This document shows, in pieces, positions 7,917 to 15,520 of a stretch of DNA of 53,559 nt. Within the stretch, counting starts at the first letter, position 1, and every line of letters begins with the position of its first letter. Below the pieces are notes generated by a model that saw only the letters and a list, made by a program, of their open reading frames with translations, searched no databases and had not been told where the DNA came from. A program made the translations under genes and the position numbers. The DNA comes from Lachnospiraceae bacterium. Lineage in GTDB: Bacteria > Bacillota > Clostridia > Lachnospirales > Lachnospiraceae. The DNA is taken from positions 1-53,559 of the forward strand of contig JAFTWX010000032.1 of assembly GCA_017465095.1 (NCBI GenBank), written 5' to 3'.

Positions 7917-8690
7917 ATGAGAAAGGTATCAGAAACAGTGTATGGTGCGTACGGAGCTGATTATGCGAAGCAGACGCAGAAGGTGTCACAGGAAAAGGTG
8001 ACAGGGACGGAACAACAGAGAAACTACGGAAAAACCATCGGGAAACCGGAGTTGTCGGAGCAGGCGGCAAAGCTTTACGACGAACTGAAACAAAAGTATT
8101 CCGATATGGATTTCACACTTGTTTCCAGGGACATGATCGGTGTGGCCAAGCAGATGGCATCGGGAATGGGAAATCCGAATAAAATGGTTGTTCTGATTGA
8201 TGAGGACAAACTTGAGAAGATGGCTGCCGATCCGAAATTCCGCCAGGAGATTGAAGGTAAGATTACGGCGGCAAAAAATCAGATGCCGCAGCTTACGCAG
8301 ATGATGCAGAAAAACAGCGCGATTTCTCAGGTGGGAATGCAGTTTACCAAGGACAACCGTACACAATTTTTTGCAGTGGTAGACAAATCATTTAAGGATA
8401 TGAATGAGCGAATCGCCGAGCGGCGGGCGCAGAAAAAGGCAGACGCCAAGGCGGCAGAAAAGAAGGCTGCGAAGGCGGAAGCAAAAGAAAAGCTGGATGA
8501 GAAGCTTGCCGAAAAGCTTCACGGAGATCACGCACCTCAAAAAACAGATGAGCGATATGAAGTTATCACGGCGGATTCCATAGAGGAATTAATGCAGAAG
8601 GTCGATGATTATATGTTCCTGATGAGAAGTGATATGGTGATGACGGAGCAGGAGATGGCGGTCGGTCAGCATATTGATTTCAAGGGTTGA
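7917..8690 (+). CDS. DUF6033-like protein of unknown function
   Basis: This 257-residue soluble protein has an N-terminal segment rich in Gln and Lys. A central domain (about 45-160) contains FTLVSRDMIGVAKQMASGMG and VVLIDEDKLEKMAADPKFR. A highly charged Lys/Ala helix at about 168-200 is likely coiled coil. It resembles the uncharacterised DUF6033 family seen in Lachnospiraceae; I have only moderate trust in that assignment. AAGGAGG lies 6 bases before ATG 7917, whereas ATG 7911 touches it. The next gene starts 17 bases downstream, so the two probably form an operon. Confidence 0.75.
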   Translation: MRKVSETVYGAYGADYAKQTQKVSQEKVTGTEQQRNYGKTIGKPELSEQAAKLYDELKQKYSDMDFTLVSRDMIGVAKQMASGMGNPNKMVVLIDEDKLEKMAADPKFRQEIEGKITAAKNQMPQLTQMMQKNSAISQVGMQFTKDNRTQFFAVVDKSFKDMNERIAERRAQKKADAKAAEKKAAKAEAKEKLDEKLAEKLHGDHAPQKTDERYEVITADSIEELMQKVDDYMFLMRSDMVMTEQEMAVGQHIDFKG

Positions 8691-8707
8691 CGAAAAGGGG
8701 CATTCTT

Positions 8708-9694
8708 ATGACAATAAACTTAAATGTAAATACAAACATAAATACAAATACGAATGTGCAGCAGCCGGGTGGCGGTGTTACTATTGGCGCCGGTAACGGG
8801 AAAACAAAGTCGTTTTCGCTTGCACACAAGGCGAAGGACCCGATTGCAGAGCGGAAAGAGCAGGCTTTTGAGAAAGCGCGGAAAATTGTATCGGATGCCT
8901 TTGCGGGCGAACAGAAGATAGATGCCGAGCTTCAGGAACTGCGTGATCTTTCGACCCGATTGACGCAGGAGAACAAAGAAAAACTGGATCAGATAAGTCA
9001 AAACAATACGGAGATGGCCGAGCTGAAGCAGACGTACGGTGTTGCGGAGGACAGCGAGCAGCAGAAGGATCTGGAGATTCTGATGAAGAAAAATGATTCT
9101 TTATATGATCCGTCCGTTCGGTTGACCGATGAGGAAGAAACTCGTTACCGGGAAATTATGGCGCAGGGACCGACGGAATATCAGTCCCGCATGATGGAAC
9201 GCTATGAGGAAAATAACCGTTTGCATCGGGAGGCGGAAGAAAATCTGATGGCGATTCAGGCCAATGGTTCTGCCATTCGATTCATCAACGGGGAACGTCT
9301 GAAAACGAACCCGATCGGAGATGCCGAGAAGGCGGCTGAAAAGGTGCTGGAGGCTGAGAGTGAGGCTCTCAAAGGAGAATTGGTCGGTGACGCCCTTGAC
9401 CATGTGCAGGAGGAATTTTCTGAAAAAGTCAAGGAGGCGGAAAAACAGGCGGAGCAGAAGGCCGAAGTCGAGGAACGGATTGAGAAGGTGCAGGAGAACG
9501 TCGAGGAGCAGAAAAAGCAGGCGGAGCAGGTACGTCAGGAGACAAGAGATGCGCAAAGTTCGGCGGAGACTGCTATATCGGAGGATATTTCGCTTATGCA
9601 GGAGCAAATACAGGCGGAGATTGATAAAGTGCTGGAGGAACTTAAGCTCCTTGCAGAAGATTTGAAAGGAAATGCGGTCGATAAACTCCTGTAG
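8708..9694 (+). CDS. Coiled-coil protein of unknown function
   Basis: This protein has 328 residues. The N-terminus has an unusual Asn/Thr alternation (NLNVNTNINTNTNV) followed by a Gly-rich turn. From about residue 50 almost the whole sequence is charged heptad-like helix rich in Glu, Lys and Gln, with the strongest coiled coil at about 225-300. No enzyme motif, signal peptide or membrane segment is visible. ATG 8708 is chosen over ATG 8687 because it lies after an AGGGG site and does not overlap the DUF6033-like gene. It may be a structural or scaffolding partner of that protein. Confidence 0.72.
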   Translation: MTINLNVNTNINTNTNVQQPGGGVTIGAGNGKTKSFSLAHKAKDPIAERKEQAFEKARKIVSDAFAGEQKIDAELQELRDLSTRLTQENKEKLDQISQNNTEMAELKQTYGVAEDSEQQKDLEILMKKNDSLYDPSVRLTDEEETRYREIMAQGPTEYQSRMMERYEENNRLHREAEENLMAIQANGSAIRFINGERLKTNPIGDAEKAAEKVLEAESEALKGELVGDALDHVQEEFSEKVKEAEKQAEQKAEVEERIEKVQENVEEQKKQAEQVRQETRDAQSSAETAISEDISLMQEQIQAEIDKVLEELKLLAEDLKGNAVDKLL

Positions 9695-9727
9695 GTTTGC
9701 TGGAGGTGACAGGAAGAAGGGAAACAC

Positions 9728-10366
9728 ATGAAAACGATTTTGTGTTATGGAGATTCCAATACATATGGCTTTGATCCGGTAACCGGGTTGCGCTATCCGA
9801 AAACGGTCCGCTGGACAGGAAGATTGCAGTCACTTCTCGGGGATGCATATCTTGTGGTGGAAGAAGGTTGTAACGGAAGAACGACAGTTTTTGAAGATCC
9901 GGTGGAGGGGTGGAAAAGAGGCTTGGACTATCTGAGACCATGTCTCAACACGCACAAACCGGTGGATGTTGTGATTTTGATGCTGGGAACCAATGATTTG
10001 AAAGAATTGTTTGGCGCAAGTGCGCAGATGGTTGCGCAGGGAGCGGAGACACTGGTTGAAACCATTCAGACCTTTACGGCGGAAAAGCAGGGATATGTAC
10101 CCGAGGTAATCCTTGTATCACCACCGTTAATAGGTGAGGGTGTCTGCGATTCTGCATTTTGTCATTCGTTCGGAATGCGTGCAGTCATGGAATCCCGAAA
10201 GTTAGCGCAGTATTACTGCGAGGTGGCGAAGAGGAAGAATTGCTTTTTCTTTGATGCGGCAAAACATATCGAGCCGTCCGAAGAAGACTGTGTGCATCTT
10301 TCACCCGAAGCACATGAGGTTATGGCCGAAAAAATGGCGTCTGTCGTTATGAATATGAACAAATAA
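9728..10366 (+). CDS. SGNH/GDSL-type hydrolase (arylesterase-like)
   Basis: This 212-residue protein has block I YGDSNTYGF (nucleophile Ser about 10), a block II Gly in VEEGCNGRT, block III MLGTND, and block V DCVHLSPEAH with the catalytic Asp-x-x-His pair. GDSN replaces the usual GDSL, as in many bacterial arylesterases. The fold hydrolyses esters of small alcohols, sugars or lipids. With no signal peptide it should act in the cytoplasm. A strong terminator follows 18 bases after the stop. Confidence 0.9.
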   Translation: MKTILCYGDSNTYGFDPVTGLRYPKTVRWTGRLQSLLGDAYLVVEEGCNGRTTVFEDPVEGWKRGLDYLRPCLNTHKPVDVVILMLGTNDLKELFGASAQMVAQGAETLVETIQTFTAEKQGYVPEVILVSPPLIGEGVCDSAFCHSFGMRAVMESRKLAQYYCEVAKRKNCFFFDAAKHIEPSEEDCVHLSPEAHEVMAEKMASVVMNMNK

Positions 10367-10384
10367 ACAAGCGGAATGAATCAG

Positions 10385-10420
10385 CAGCTCTGCCATAAAA
10401 AGCAGAGCTGTTTTTCTTTT
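10385..10420 (+). terminator. Intrinsic terminator after the SGNH hydrolase
   Basis: CAGCTCTGC (10385-10393) and GCAGAGCTG (10402-10410) form a perfect 9-bp stem with an 8-nt loop, followed by TTTTTCTTTT. Confidence 0.92.
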
Positions 10421-10482
10421 CATTGGAATGCAAAAGATGTATAATATAGTTAAACGAATGTAACATTCAGGGAGGTGTCTTT

Positions 10483-11487
10483 ATGGCGGAACATAAACTG
10501 CTTTCGGCGGAAGAGATGCTGGAGAAGATTTTTGGGTATATGAATATGCTGGCTGATGAGAAAGATTTTGCGTCCACGATACATGTCCTGACGGAGATGG
10601 GACGTACCATTGTCAATGCCGACAGAGCCTCTTTTTGGGTGTGGGATCGCAGAAACAAGCAACATTTTACGATTGTGGCATTGGATAACGGTATGATTAC
10701 GGTTCCGGAAGGAAAAGGAATCGTAGGGGCCTCCATTATGAAAAATGAGACAATACTAATCAATGATACGTCGAGAGATTACCGGTTCCACGGCGATGTG
10801 GACAAGGATACCGGTTATGTGACCAAATCCATCCTCTGTATGCCGGTGACTGACTCGAGCGGAGCTGTGATCGGGGCTTATCAGGCGATTAACAAATTGG
10901 ACGGGAACGGTATGTACGGTGCGTTCTCGGAAACGGACAAGAAGAGACTGGCGCTTGCAGCTATCTATTGCGGAAAGATGCTGGAATCCCATCTTCTCTA
11001 CAATGAGAGCCAGATGGATCCGGTGACAAAACTGCGAAACCGCAAGGGGTTCTATGATTATTACAACAAGCGTATCCTTCCGTATCTCTATGCGGAAAAA
11101 GTAGCCGTAGTCATGGGAGATATTGATTTCTTCAGTGTCGTGAACCGCATACACGGCAAGAGCGGCGGCGATGCAGTGATGAAAGAAATTGCAGATCTGA
11201 TTGTCTACAAGCTTCGGTTGGATGATGAAGCAATCCGTTGGGAAAATGACCGTTTTCTCATACTTTTGCCGGGGAAAGACACTGCAGCAGCTGTTGTTTT
11301 TGCGGAAGAATTGAGAAGTTCGGTGGAAGCAGCCCGTTTCGCCTATGGAGAATACGAATTGCATGTGACAATGTCTTTCGGGGTCAGTGAACTTGCATTT
11401 AAAAACTCATCGGATGAAAATATTGAGCTGGTTGAGAGTAAACTGAAACAGGCAAAGGACCTCGGAAGAAATCGGGTAGAAAGTTAG
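10483..11487 (+). CDS. GAF-domain protein with degenerate GGDEF domain
   Basis: This 334-residue soluble protein has a GAF sensor domain at about 20-165 (DRASFWVWDRR, GKGIVGASIM, VTKSILCMPV). A GGDEF-fold domain follows from about 175, opening with MDPVTKLRNRKGF. In active diguanylate cyclases the signature is GG(D/E)EF, but here the corresponding place reads RWENDRFLILLPG and the metal-binding Asp appears as MGDIDFF. The lost glycines make cyclase activity unlikely, and no RxxD inhibitory site is evident upstream. The protein more likely binds a ligand or partner through GAF. The start has GGGAGG 8 bases upstream. Confidence 0.88.
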   Translation: MAEHKLLSAEEMLEKIFGYMNMLADEKDFASTIHVLTEMGRTIVNADRASFWVWDRRNKQHFTIVALDNGMITVPEGKGIVGASIMKNETILINDTSRDYRFHGDVDKDTGYVTKSILCMPVTDSSGAVIGAYQAINKLDGNGMYGAFSETDKKRLALAAIYCGKMLESHLLYNESQMDPVTKLRNRKGFYDYYNKRILPYLYAEKVAVVMGDIDFFSVVNRIHGKSGGDAVMKEIADLIVYKLRLDDEAIRWENDRFLILLPGKDTAAAVVFAEELRSSVEAARFAYGEYELHVTMSFGVSELAFKNSSDENIELVESKLKQAKDLGRNRVES

Positions 11488-11527
11488 CTATATATAATTG
11501 AGACAGAAAGATAAAGGAGAAGCAGAA

Positions 11528-11857
11528 ATGATTATCGAATTTGCCAAAATGGAAGAAAAGGCATTGCCTAATTTTAAAGGCGGTGAAAAACAGTATGATG
11601 TAAAAATGTTTGTGGAAGGTAACCACAAAATTATGCAGGGAAGATTGATTCCGGGAGCGTCTATCGGTCTTCATACGCACGAAAACGATTGCGAAGTGAT
11701 TTTCCTCACCGAAGGGAAAGGGAAAGTGATTGATGACGGACAGGAACATGCAGTGAATGCAGGGATGGCGCTGTTTTGTCCGAAAGATCATTCCCATACG
11801 TTGATCAATGACAGCGACAGCGATCTTTGTTTCTATGCGGCTGTAATCGAGCAGTAG
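11528..11857 (+). CDS. Small cupin-domain protein
   Basis: This 109-residue single-domain cupin has motif 1 IGLHTHENDCEVIFLTEGKG and motif 2 FCPKDHSHTL, giving two histidines and a glutamate in motif 1 and a histidine in motif 2 as likely metal ligands. Such small cupins bind sugars, organic acids or metals, or act as isomerases or dioxygenases; the substrate is unknown. ATG 11528 lies 8 bases after AAAGGAG. The GNAT gene begins 9 bases after its stop, so they are probably co-transcribed. Confidence 0.88.
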   Translation: MIIEFAKMEEKALPNFKGGEKQYDVKMFVEGNHKIMQGRLIPGASIGLHTHENDCEVIFLTEGKGKVIDDGQEHAVNAGMALFCPKDHSHTLINDSDSDLCFYAAVIEQ

Positions 11858-11865
11858 GTGAAAAG

Positions 11866-12363
11866 ATGAATGCAGAAGTAACAAAAGAGATGTTTGTTTT
11901 GGCGAGACCGGAGGAAACACAGGAGATATTGGATTTTTACCGTTCGTTCATAGGACAGGAAGGGTGTACATGGAGCATGGAGTATCCGGGGCCGGAGCAT
12001 ATCAGCATGGATATAGAGAAAGAAAATTTATTTCTTGTCAGAGACGAAAAGGGGATTGTTGCAACGATTTCCATTGATTCGGATGAGCAGGTGGATGTGC
12101 TGCCACATTGGACAGAAACTAACGCCAAGGAGGCAGCAAGACTCGGGGTCAGAACAGATATGCAGAGCCGGGGGATTGCAAGAAAGATGCTCCTGTGGCT
12201 GATGGATACGCTGAAAGAGAGAGGATATGCGGGAATTCATTTCCTTGTCAGTCCGGATAACCGGGCGGCGCTTGCCAGTTACCGAAAGCTGGAGTTTGAA
12301 AACCGGGGAGAAGTGTTCCTGTATGAGCATGCCTGGTTTTGCTACGAAAAAATATGGGGTTAA
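11866..12363 (+). CDS. GNAT-family N-acetyltransferase
   Basis: This 165-residue protein has the GNAT acetyl-CoA loop RLGVRTDMQSRGIARKMLLW (Q/RxxGxG/A type) at about 92-111. The C-terminal helix-strand contains VSPDNRAALASYRKLEF, which closes the fold. It transfers an acetyl group from acetyl-CoA to an amine on an unknown substrate. ATG 11866 is chosen for the TAGGTG site just upstream; a longer reading would overlap the cupin gene. The 53-bp repeat array begins 11 bases downstream of the stop. Confidence 0.87.
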   Translation: MNAEVTKEMFVLARPEETQEILDFYRSFIGQEGCTWSMEYPGPEHISMDIEKENLFLVRDEKGIVATISIDSDEQVDVLPHWTETNAKEAARLGVRTDMQSRGIARKMLLWLMDTLKERGYAGIHFLVSPDNRAALASYRKLEFENRGEVFLYEHAWFCYEKIWG

Positions 12364-12373
12364 ACGGAGGAAT

Positions 12374-12566
12374 CCGACTAGGATGAAAAATATTGAAATT
12401 AGTCGGGGATGAATGAAGTAGGTAAACCGACTAAAGCAGAAGAAGTCAATGTTAGTGGGGGAAAATAATTAGTGTTTGCCCGACTAAAACTGGAAAAGCA
12501 TATGATAGTCGGTAGTGCAAACATAAATTGCCCCGACTGACATATTGAAAAGAAAATTAGTCGGGG
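12374..12566. repeat. Four-unit hairpin array with 53-bp period
   Basis: CCGACTA occurs at 12374, 12427, 12480 and (as CCGACTG) 12533. Its inverse TAGTCGG occurs at 12400, 12453 (as TAGTGGG), 12506 and 12558. Left arms therefore recur every 53 bases exactly, and arms of alternating orientation come every 25-27 bases. The 18-20 nt between arms are unrelated to each other and purine-rich. Transcribed on the plus strand this gives four stem-loops of 7-8 bp, the last extended by flanking CCCC and GGGG, ending at the terminator at 12574. As DNA it is eight alternating binding sites. It resembles no CRISPR array (7-base repeats) and no repeat family I can name. Confidence 0.9.
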
Positions 12567-12573
12567 TTAAAGT

Positions 12574-12600
12574 AAAAAACCGTCCATTGGACGGTTTTTT
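12574..12600. terminator. Bidirectional intrinsic terminator
   Basis: AAAAAACCGTCC (12574-12585) and its exact reverse complement (12589-12600) enclose a 3-nt loop. The stem has A and T tails on both sides, so it can end transcription both from the GNAT and array side and from the convergent AraC-type gene. Confidence 0.9.
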
Positions 12601-12620
12601 GTATGTATTTTTGCAAGGTT

Positions 12621-13619
12621 TTAAAGAAAGTTTTGAAGCATTTTTGCATCGTTCGGATGGATATGACCTTCCAGTAGCTGGGCAGTATTTTGAGGATCTG
12701 CATTGGCTTTTTTTCGGAACGATGAAGGTGTGCAACCGATATATTTTTTAAACATTTTATTGAAGTAGCTGCTGGAGTTGAATCCGGTCTCCTGTGCAAT
12801 ATCTGACACCGAATGATTGGTGTGCATGATAAGCCGTACGGACGAATAGATTCTGTATTTGATCAGATATTCGAACGGAGTAATCTTCAAACAGCGTTTA
12901 AAGCAGCGGCAACACTCGCTTTTGCTGATGTGCACGGCATCGGAAATATCCTGCAGACTAATCGGATCGGCGTAATGCAGGGATATGTATGTGAGGGCAT
13001 TTTTAATCCGTTCTTCATCGTTGGTAATAGAGCTTTCAGCAGGTTTGAAAGGCAACGCATCTTTTGTTTTCAATATGTTTAATATATGGAGCCATGCTTC
13101 TATCAGGAGACTTTTTGTCATGAGCTCGTAGCCGTAAAGCTGAAGCTGATTGGCTGTGATTATTTTGTTCAAAAGGTCGAAAAGCATACCGGTTGTCGGG
13201 TCGTCTTTGCTAAACAAAAGATAAGGTGCCCGATGATTTTGTGTGACCGGAAAGAGATAACTGGAAGCCAGTGAAGGATTTTGGCGGTCAAAAATGTAAG
13301 ATGGATGGAAAACAACAGAGTAATACATGCATTCTGTATTTTCAAAAGCTTTTGTGCGATGCAGCACATTTGCATTCAAAATCATTCCCTGCCCCTCAGT
13401 GAGTACATGACATGTGTCTCCGGAAAAAAATCGTGCTTTTCCTTTTGTGACGAGGATGTATTCAATTTCTTCGTGCCAGTGCCAGTGGACAAGTTCCAGC
13501 TGGGTCTGTCTGGAGTCTACATGATAGAGAGCAATGGGATAATCGAGATTGCCGTGTTGTTTGAGTTCATATAAATCTTCACGTACCTGAATGGACAAAT
13601 TTTGATTTTCTATAAGCAT
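12621..13619 (-). CDS. AraC-family regulator with N-terminal cupin domain
   Basis: This protein has 332 residues. The N-terminal 100 or so residues form a cupin-like ligand domain (ELVHWHWHEEIEYILVTKGKA) typical of sugar-responsive AraC regulators. Two helix-turn-helix motifs fill the C-terminus, including SLQDISDAVHISKSECCRCF and SVSDIAQETGFNSSSYFNKM. It would bind DNA and activate nearby genes when a small ligand is bound. ATG 13619 is preceded by AAGG at 7 bases. The ATG at 13634 is also in frame but almost touches its only candidate site, so the start is uncertain by five codons. No sugar genes lie adjacent. Confidence 0.9.
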   Translation of the reverse strand: MLIENQNLSIQVREDLYELKQHGNLDYPIALYHVDSRQTQLELVHWHWHEEIEYILVTKGKARFFSGDTCHVLTEGQGMILNANVLHRTKAFENTECMYYSVVFHPSYIFDRQNPSLASSYLFPVTQNHRAPYLLFSKDDPTTGMLFDLLNKIITANQLQLYGYELMTKSLLIEAWLHILNILKTKDALPFKPAESSITNDEERIKNALTYISLHYADPISLQDISDAVHISKSECCRCFKRCLKITPFEYLIKYRIYSSVRLIMHTNHSVSDIAQETGFNSSSYFNKMFKKYIGCTPSSFRKKANADPQNTAQLLEGHIHPNDAKMLQNFL

Positions 13620-13729
13620 AGTGCGGCCTTGCATTTCCTTTCGTTTCTTTTATGACTATAGAGGTATCGTACCATAAAAACCTCTTTTTTTGAATAAAAT
13701 AGTTGTAATAGTTTTTTGAGGATGATTTT

Positions 13730-15454
13730 ATGGGAAATCAAAAGTTGGACAGTCAGTTAAACACTGCGCTCGGTGTTTCGGAACAGATTCGATCCGGGGC
13801 GCAAAATTTGAATGTGGGTTATGAGGGGCGGGAACGCAGGTGGGAGCTGATTGTCAAGCATTCCGGGGACTTGACGAGGCTCTCGGGGGATGGAGTCACA
13901 GTGGAGGAACTGATTGCAGGATATGCGATTGTGACACTTCCCGAGCGTTTGATTCCGGCATTTTCCGAACTGGAAGAAGTCGAATACATTGAAAAACCGA
14001 AAAGGATTTATCCGCAGGTGCAGGAGGCGCTTGCAGTATCGTGTTTTGAACCGGCTTTCTCGGGGACGGGAATAGAAGGGGGAGCACTCTCGGGGGAAGG
14101 GGTATATGTGGCGGTTATTGATTCCGGAATTGATTATACATTGCCGATTTTTCGCAATGCGGACGGGACGACAAAAATAGATTTTTTGTGGGATCAAAGC
14201 AAACAGCCGGATATGGAAATGCAAGAACGGCCGCCGGAAGGATTTGCTGTCGGAGTGGAATATACGGCGGAGCAGATTGACGCAAGCATGAAGGAAGGAG
14301 GGGGAGTAAGCCGCCTGTCCGTCGATGTGACGGGACATGGGACTGCTGTTGCCTCCATTGCTGCGCAGGGAGCGCCGGGGAGCAGGCTTATTGTGGTGAA
14401 ACTGGATGTGGCAAATCAGATAAGTTACCCGTCCACAACTGCGCTCTTGCGGGCATTTACCTACGTGGTGCAAAAAGCGGCGGTGCAGGGACGGCCGGTA
14501 GCAATCAATTTAAGCTTCGGAAATACATACGGGTCCCATGACGGAACATCTTTGGTAGAGCGGTTTTTGGACAATGTTTCTGAGATCGGGAGGAGTGTCA
14601 TATGTGTGGGAAGCGGAAATGAGGGGGCATCGGCCGGACATTTTTCAAAAAAAATTTTGCAGGAGGAAACTATTGAGTTGGCGGTGGGTAACTATGAGGC
14701 CACACTATCTTTGCAAATATGGAAAATGTTTGCTGACCGGTACGAAATAGAAGTGATTTCCCCTGCGGGGGAGGGGTACGTGATACGGCAGCAGGAAGAG
14801 GTTCAAAACATCGTGTTGGGACAGACGAGATTGCTGATTTACAACGGGGGACCACAACCTTACCGGACAAAGGAAGAGATTTATATGGATTTTTTGCCCA
14901 CGGAAACTTATTTGGAGGAAGGAATATGGAACATAAGAATTACGCCTATCCGGGTTGTGAGCGGAAATGTGCAGATGTATTTGCCGTCGGAGGTGGTGCG
15001 GAGTAGCGCTACCCGCTTTTTGCAACCGAATCCGGAAGCGACATTAACAATCCCTTCTACTGCGCTTCGAGTGATTACGGTAGGAGCGTACCAGCCGTTT
15101 TTTGATGCGTATGCGGATTTTTCGGGACGGGGATACGTGATGAATGCATCGGATATCAGTGAGGGTCTGAGTAAACCGGATCTTGTTGCCCCCGGAGTCG
15201 GTATCCGGGTACAGGGGCTGCAGGGGGAGGAGACGGTCAGCGGAACATCCTATGCCACTCCTTTTGTTACGGCGGCGTGTGCGCTGTTGATGGAATGGGG
15301 AATTGTGAAAGGGTATGACCCGTTTTTGTACGGAGAAAAGGTGAAAGCATATCTGATTTCCGGAGCGAGACAATTGCGCGGATATGAGACGTGGCCCAAT
15401 GATATGGTGGGCTGGGGTGCGCTTTGTGTTGCGGACAGTTTTCCCATAATATAG
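13730..15454 (+). CDS. S8 family subtilisin-like peptidase (Csp-like)
   Basis: This 574-residue subtilase has an intact triad: Asp131 in VAVIDSGIDY, His203 in TGHGTAVAS and Ser507 in SGTSYATPF. Asn297 in GSGNEGA is the likely oxyanion residue. A long insertion between the His and Ser regions and an N-terminal region of about 100 residues (LPERLIPAFSELEEVEYIEKP) resemble the clostridial CspA/B/C family and related large subtilases. No signal peptide is seen, so it is cytoplasmic or exported by another route. The XrtG locus starts 66 bases downstream on the same strand with no obvious terminator between. It may therefore belong to that operon and act on exosortase substrates. Confidence 0.9.
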   Translation: MGNQKLDSQLNTALGVSEQIRSGAQNLNVGYEGRERRWELIVKHSGDLTRLSGDGVTVEELIAGYAIVTLPERLIPAFSELEEVEYIEKPKRIYPQVQEALAVSCFEPAFSGTGIEGGALSGEGVYVAVIDSGIDYTLPIFRNADGTTKIDFLWDQSKQPDMEMQERPPEGFAVGVEYTAEQIDASMKEGGGVSRLSVDVTGHGTAVASIAAQGAPGSRLIVVKLDVANQISYPSTTALLRAFTYVVQKAAVQGRPVAINLSFGNTYGSHDGTSLVERFLDNVSEIGRSVICVGSGNEGASAGHFSKKILQEETIELAVGNYEATLSLQIWKMFADRYEIEVISPAGEGYVIRQQEEVQNIVLGQTRLLIYNGGPQPYRTKEEIYMDFLPTETYLEEGIWNIRITPIRVVSGNVQMYLPSEVVRSSATRFLQPNPEATLTIPSTALRVITVGAYQPFFDAYADFSGRGYVMNASDISEGLSKPDLVAPGVGIRVQGLQGEETVSGTSYATPFVTAACALLMEWGIVKGYDPFLYGEKVKAYLISGARQLRGYETWPNDMVGWGALCVADSFPII

Positions 15455-15520
15455 ATGTTGAAAATACGGGAAAAACCGCATAAAATGGTATTATATACTT
15501 GGAAGAAAGGAGGGCGCTCC

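Noticed and set aside
9101..9727. 208-residue minus-strand ORF
   Set aside because: It mirrors the coiled-coil gene; Leu/Phe-rich composition is expected from the complement of Glu/Lys-rich codons.
12374..12566. CRISPR array
   Set aside because: Repeats are only 7 bases, alternate in orientation and have 18-20 nt spacers; no cas gene is near. CRISPR repeats are 23 bases or longer in one orientation.
12374..12566. CsrA-sponge RNA of the CsrB type
   Set aside because: Only two of the four loops contain GGA, and the ANGGA context is not consistent.
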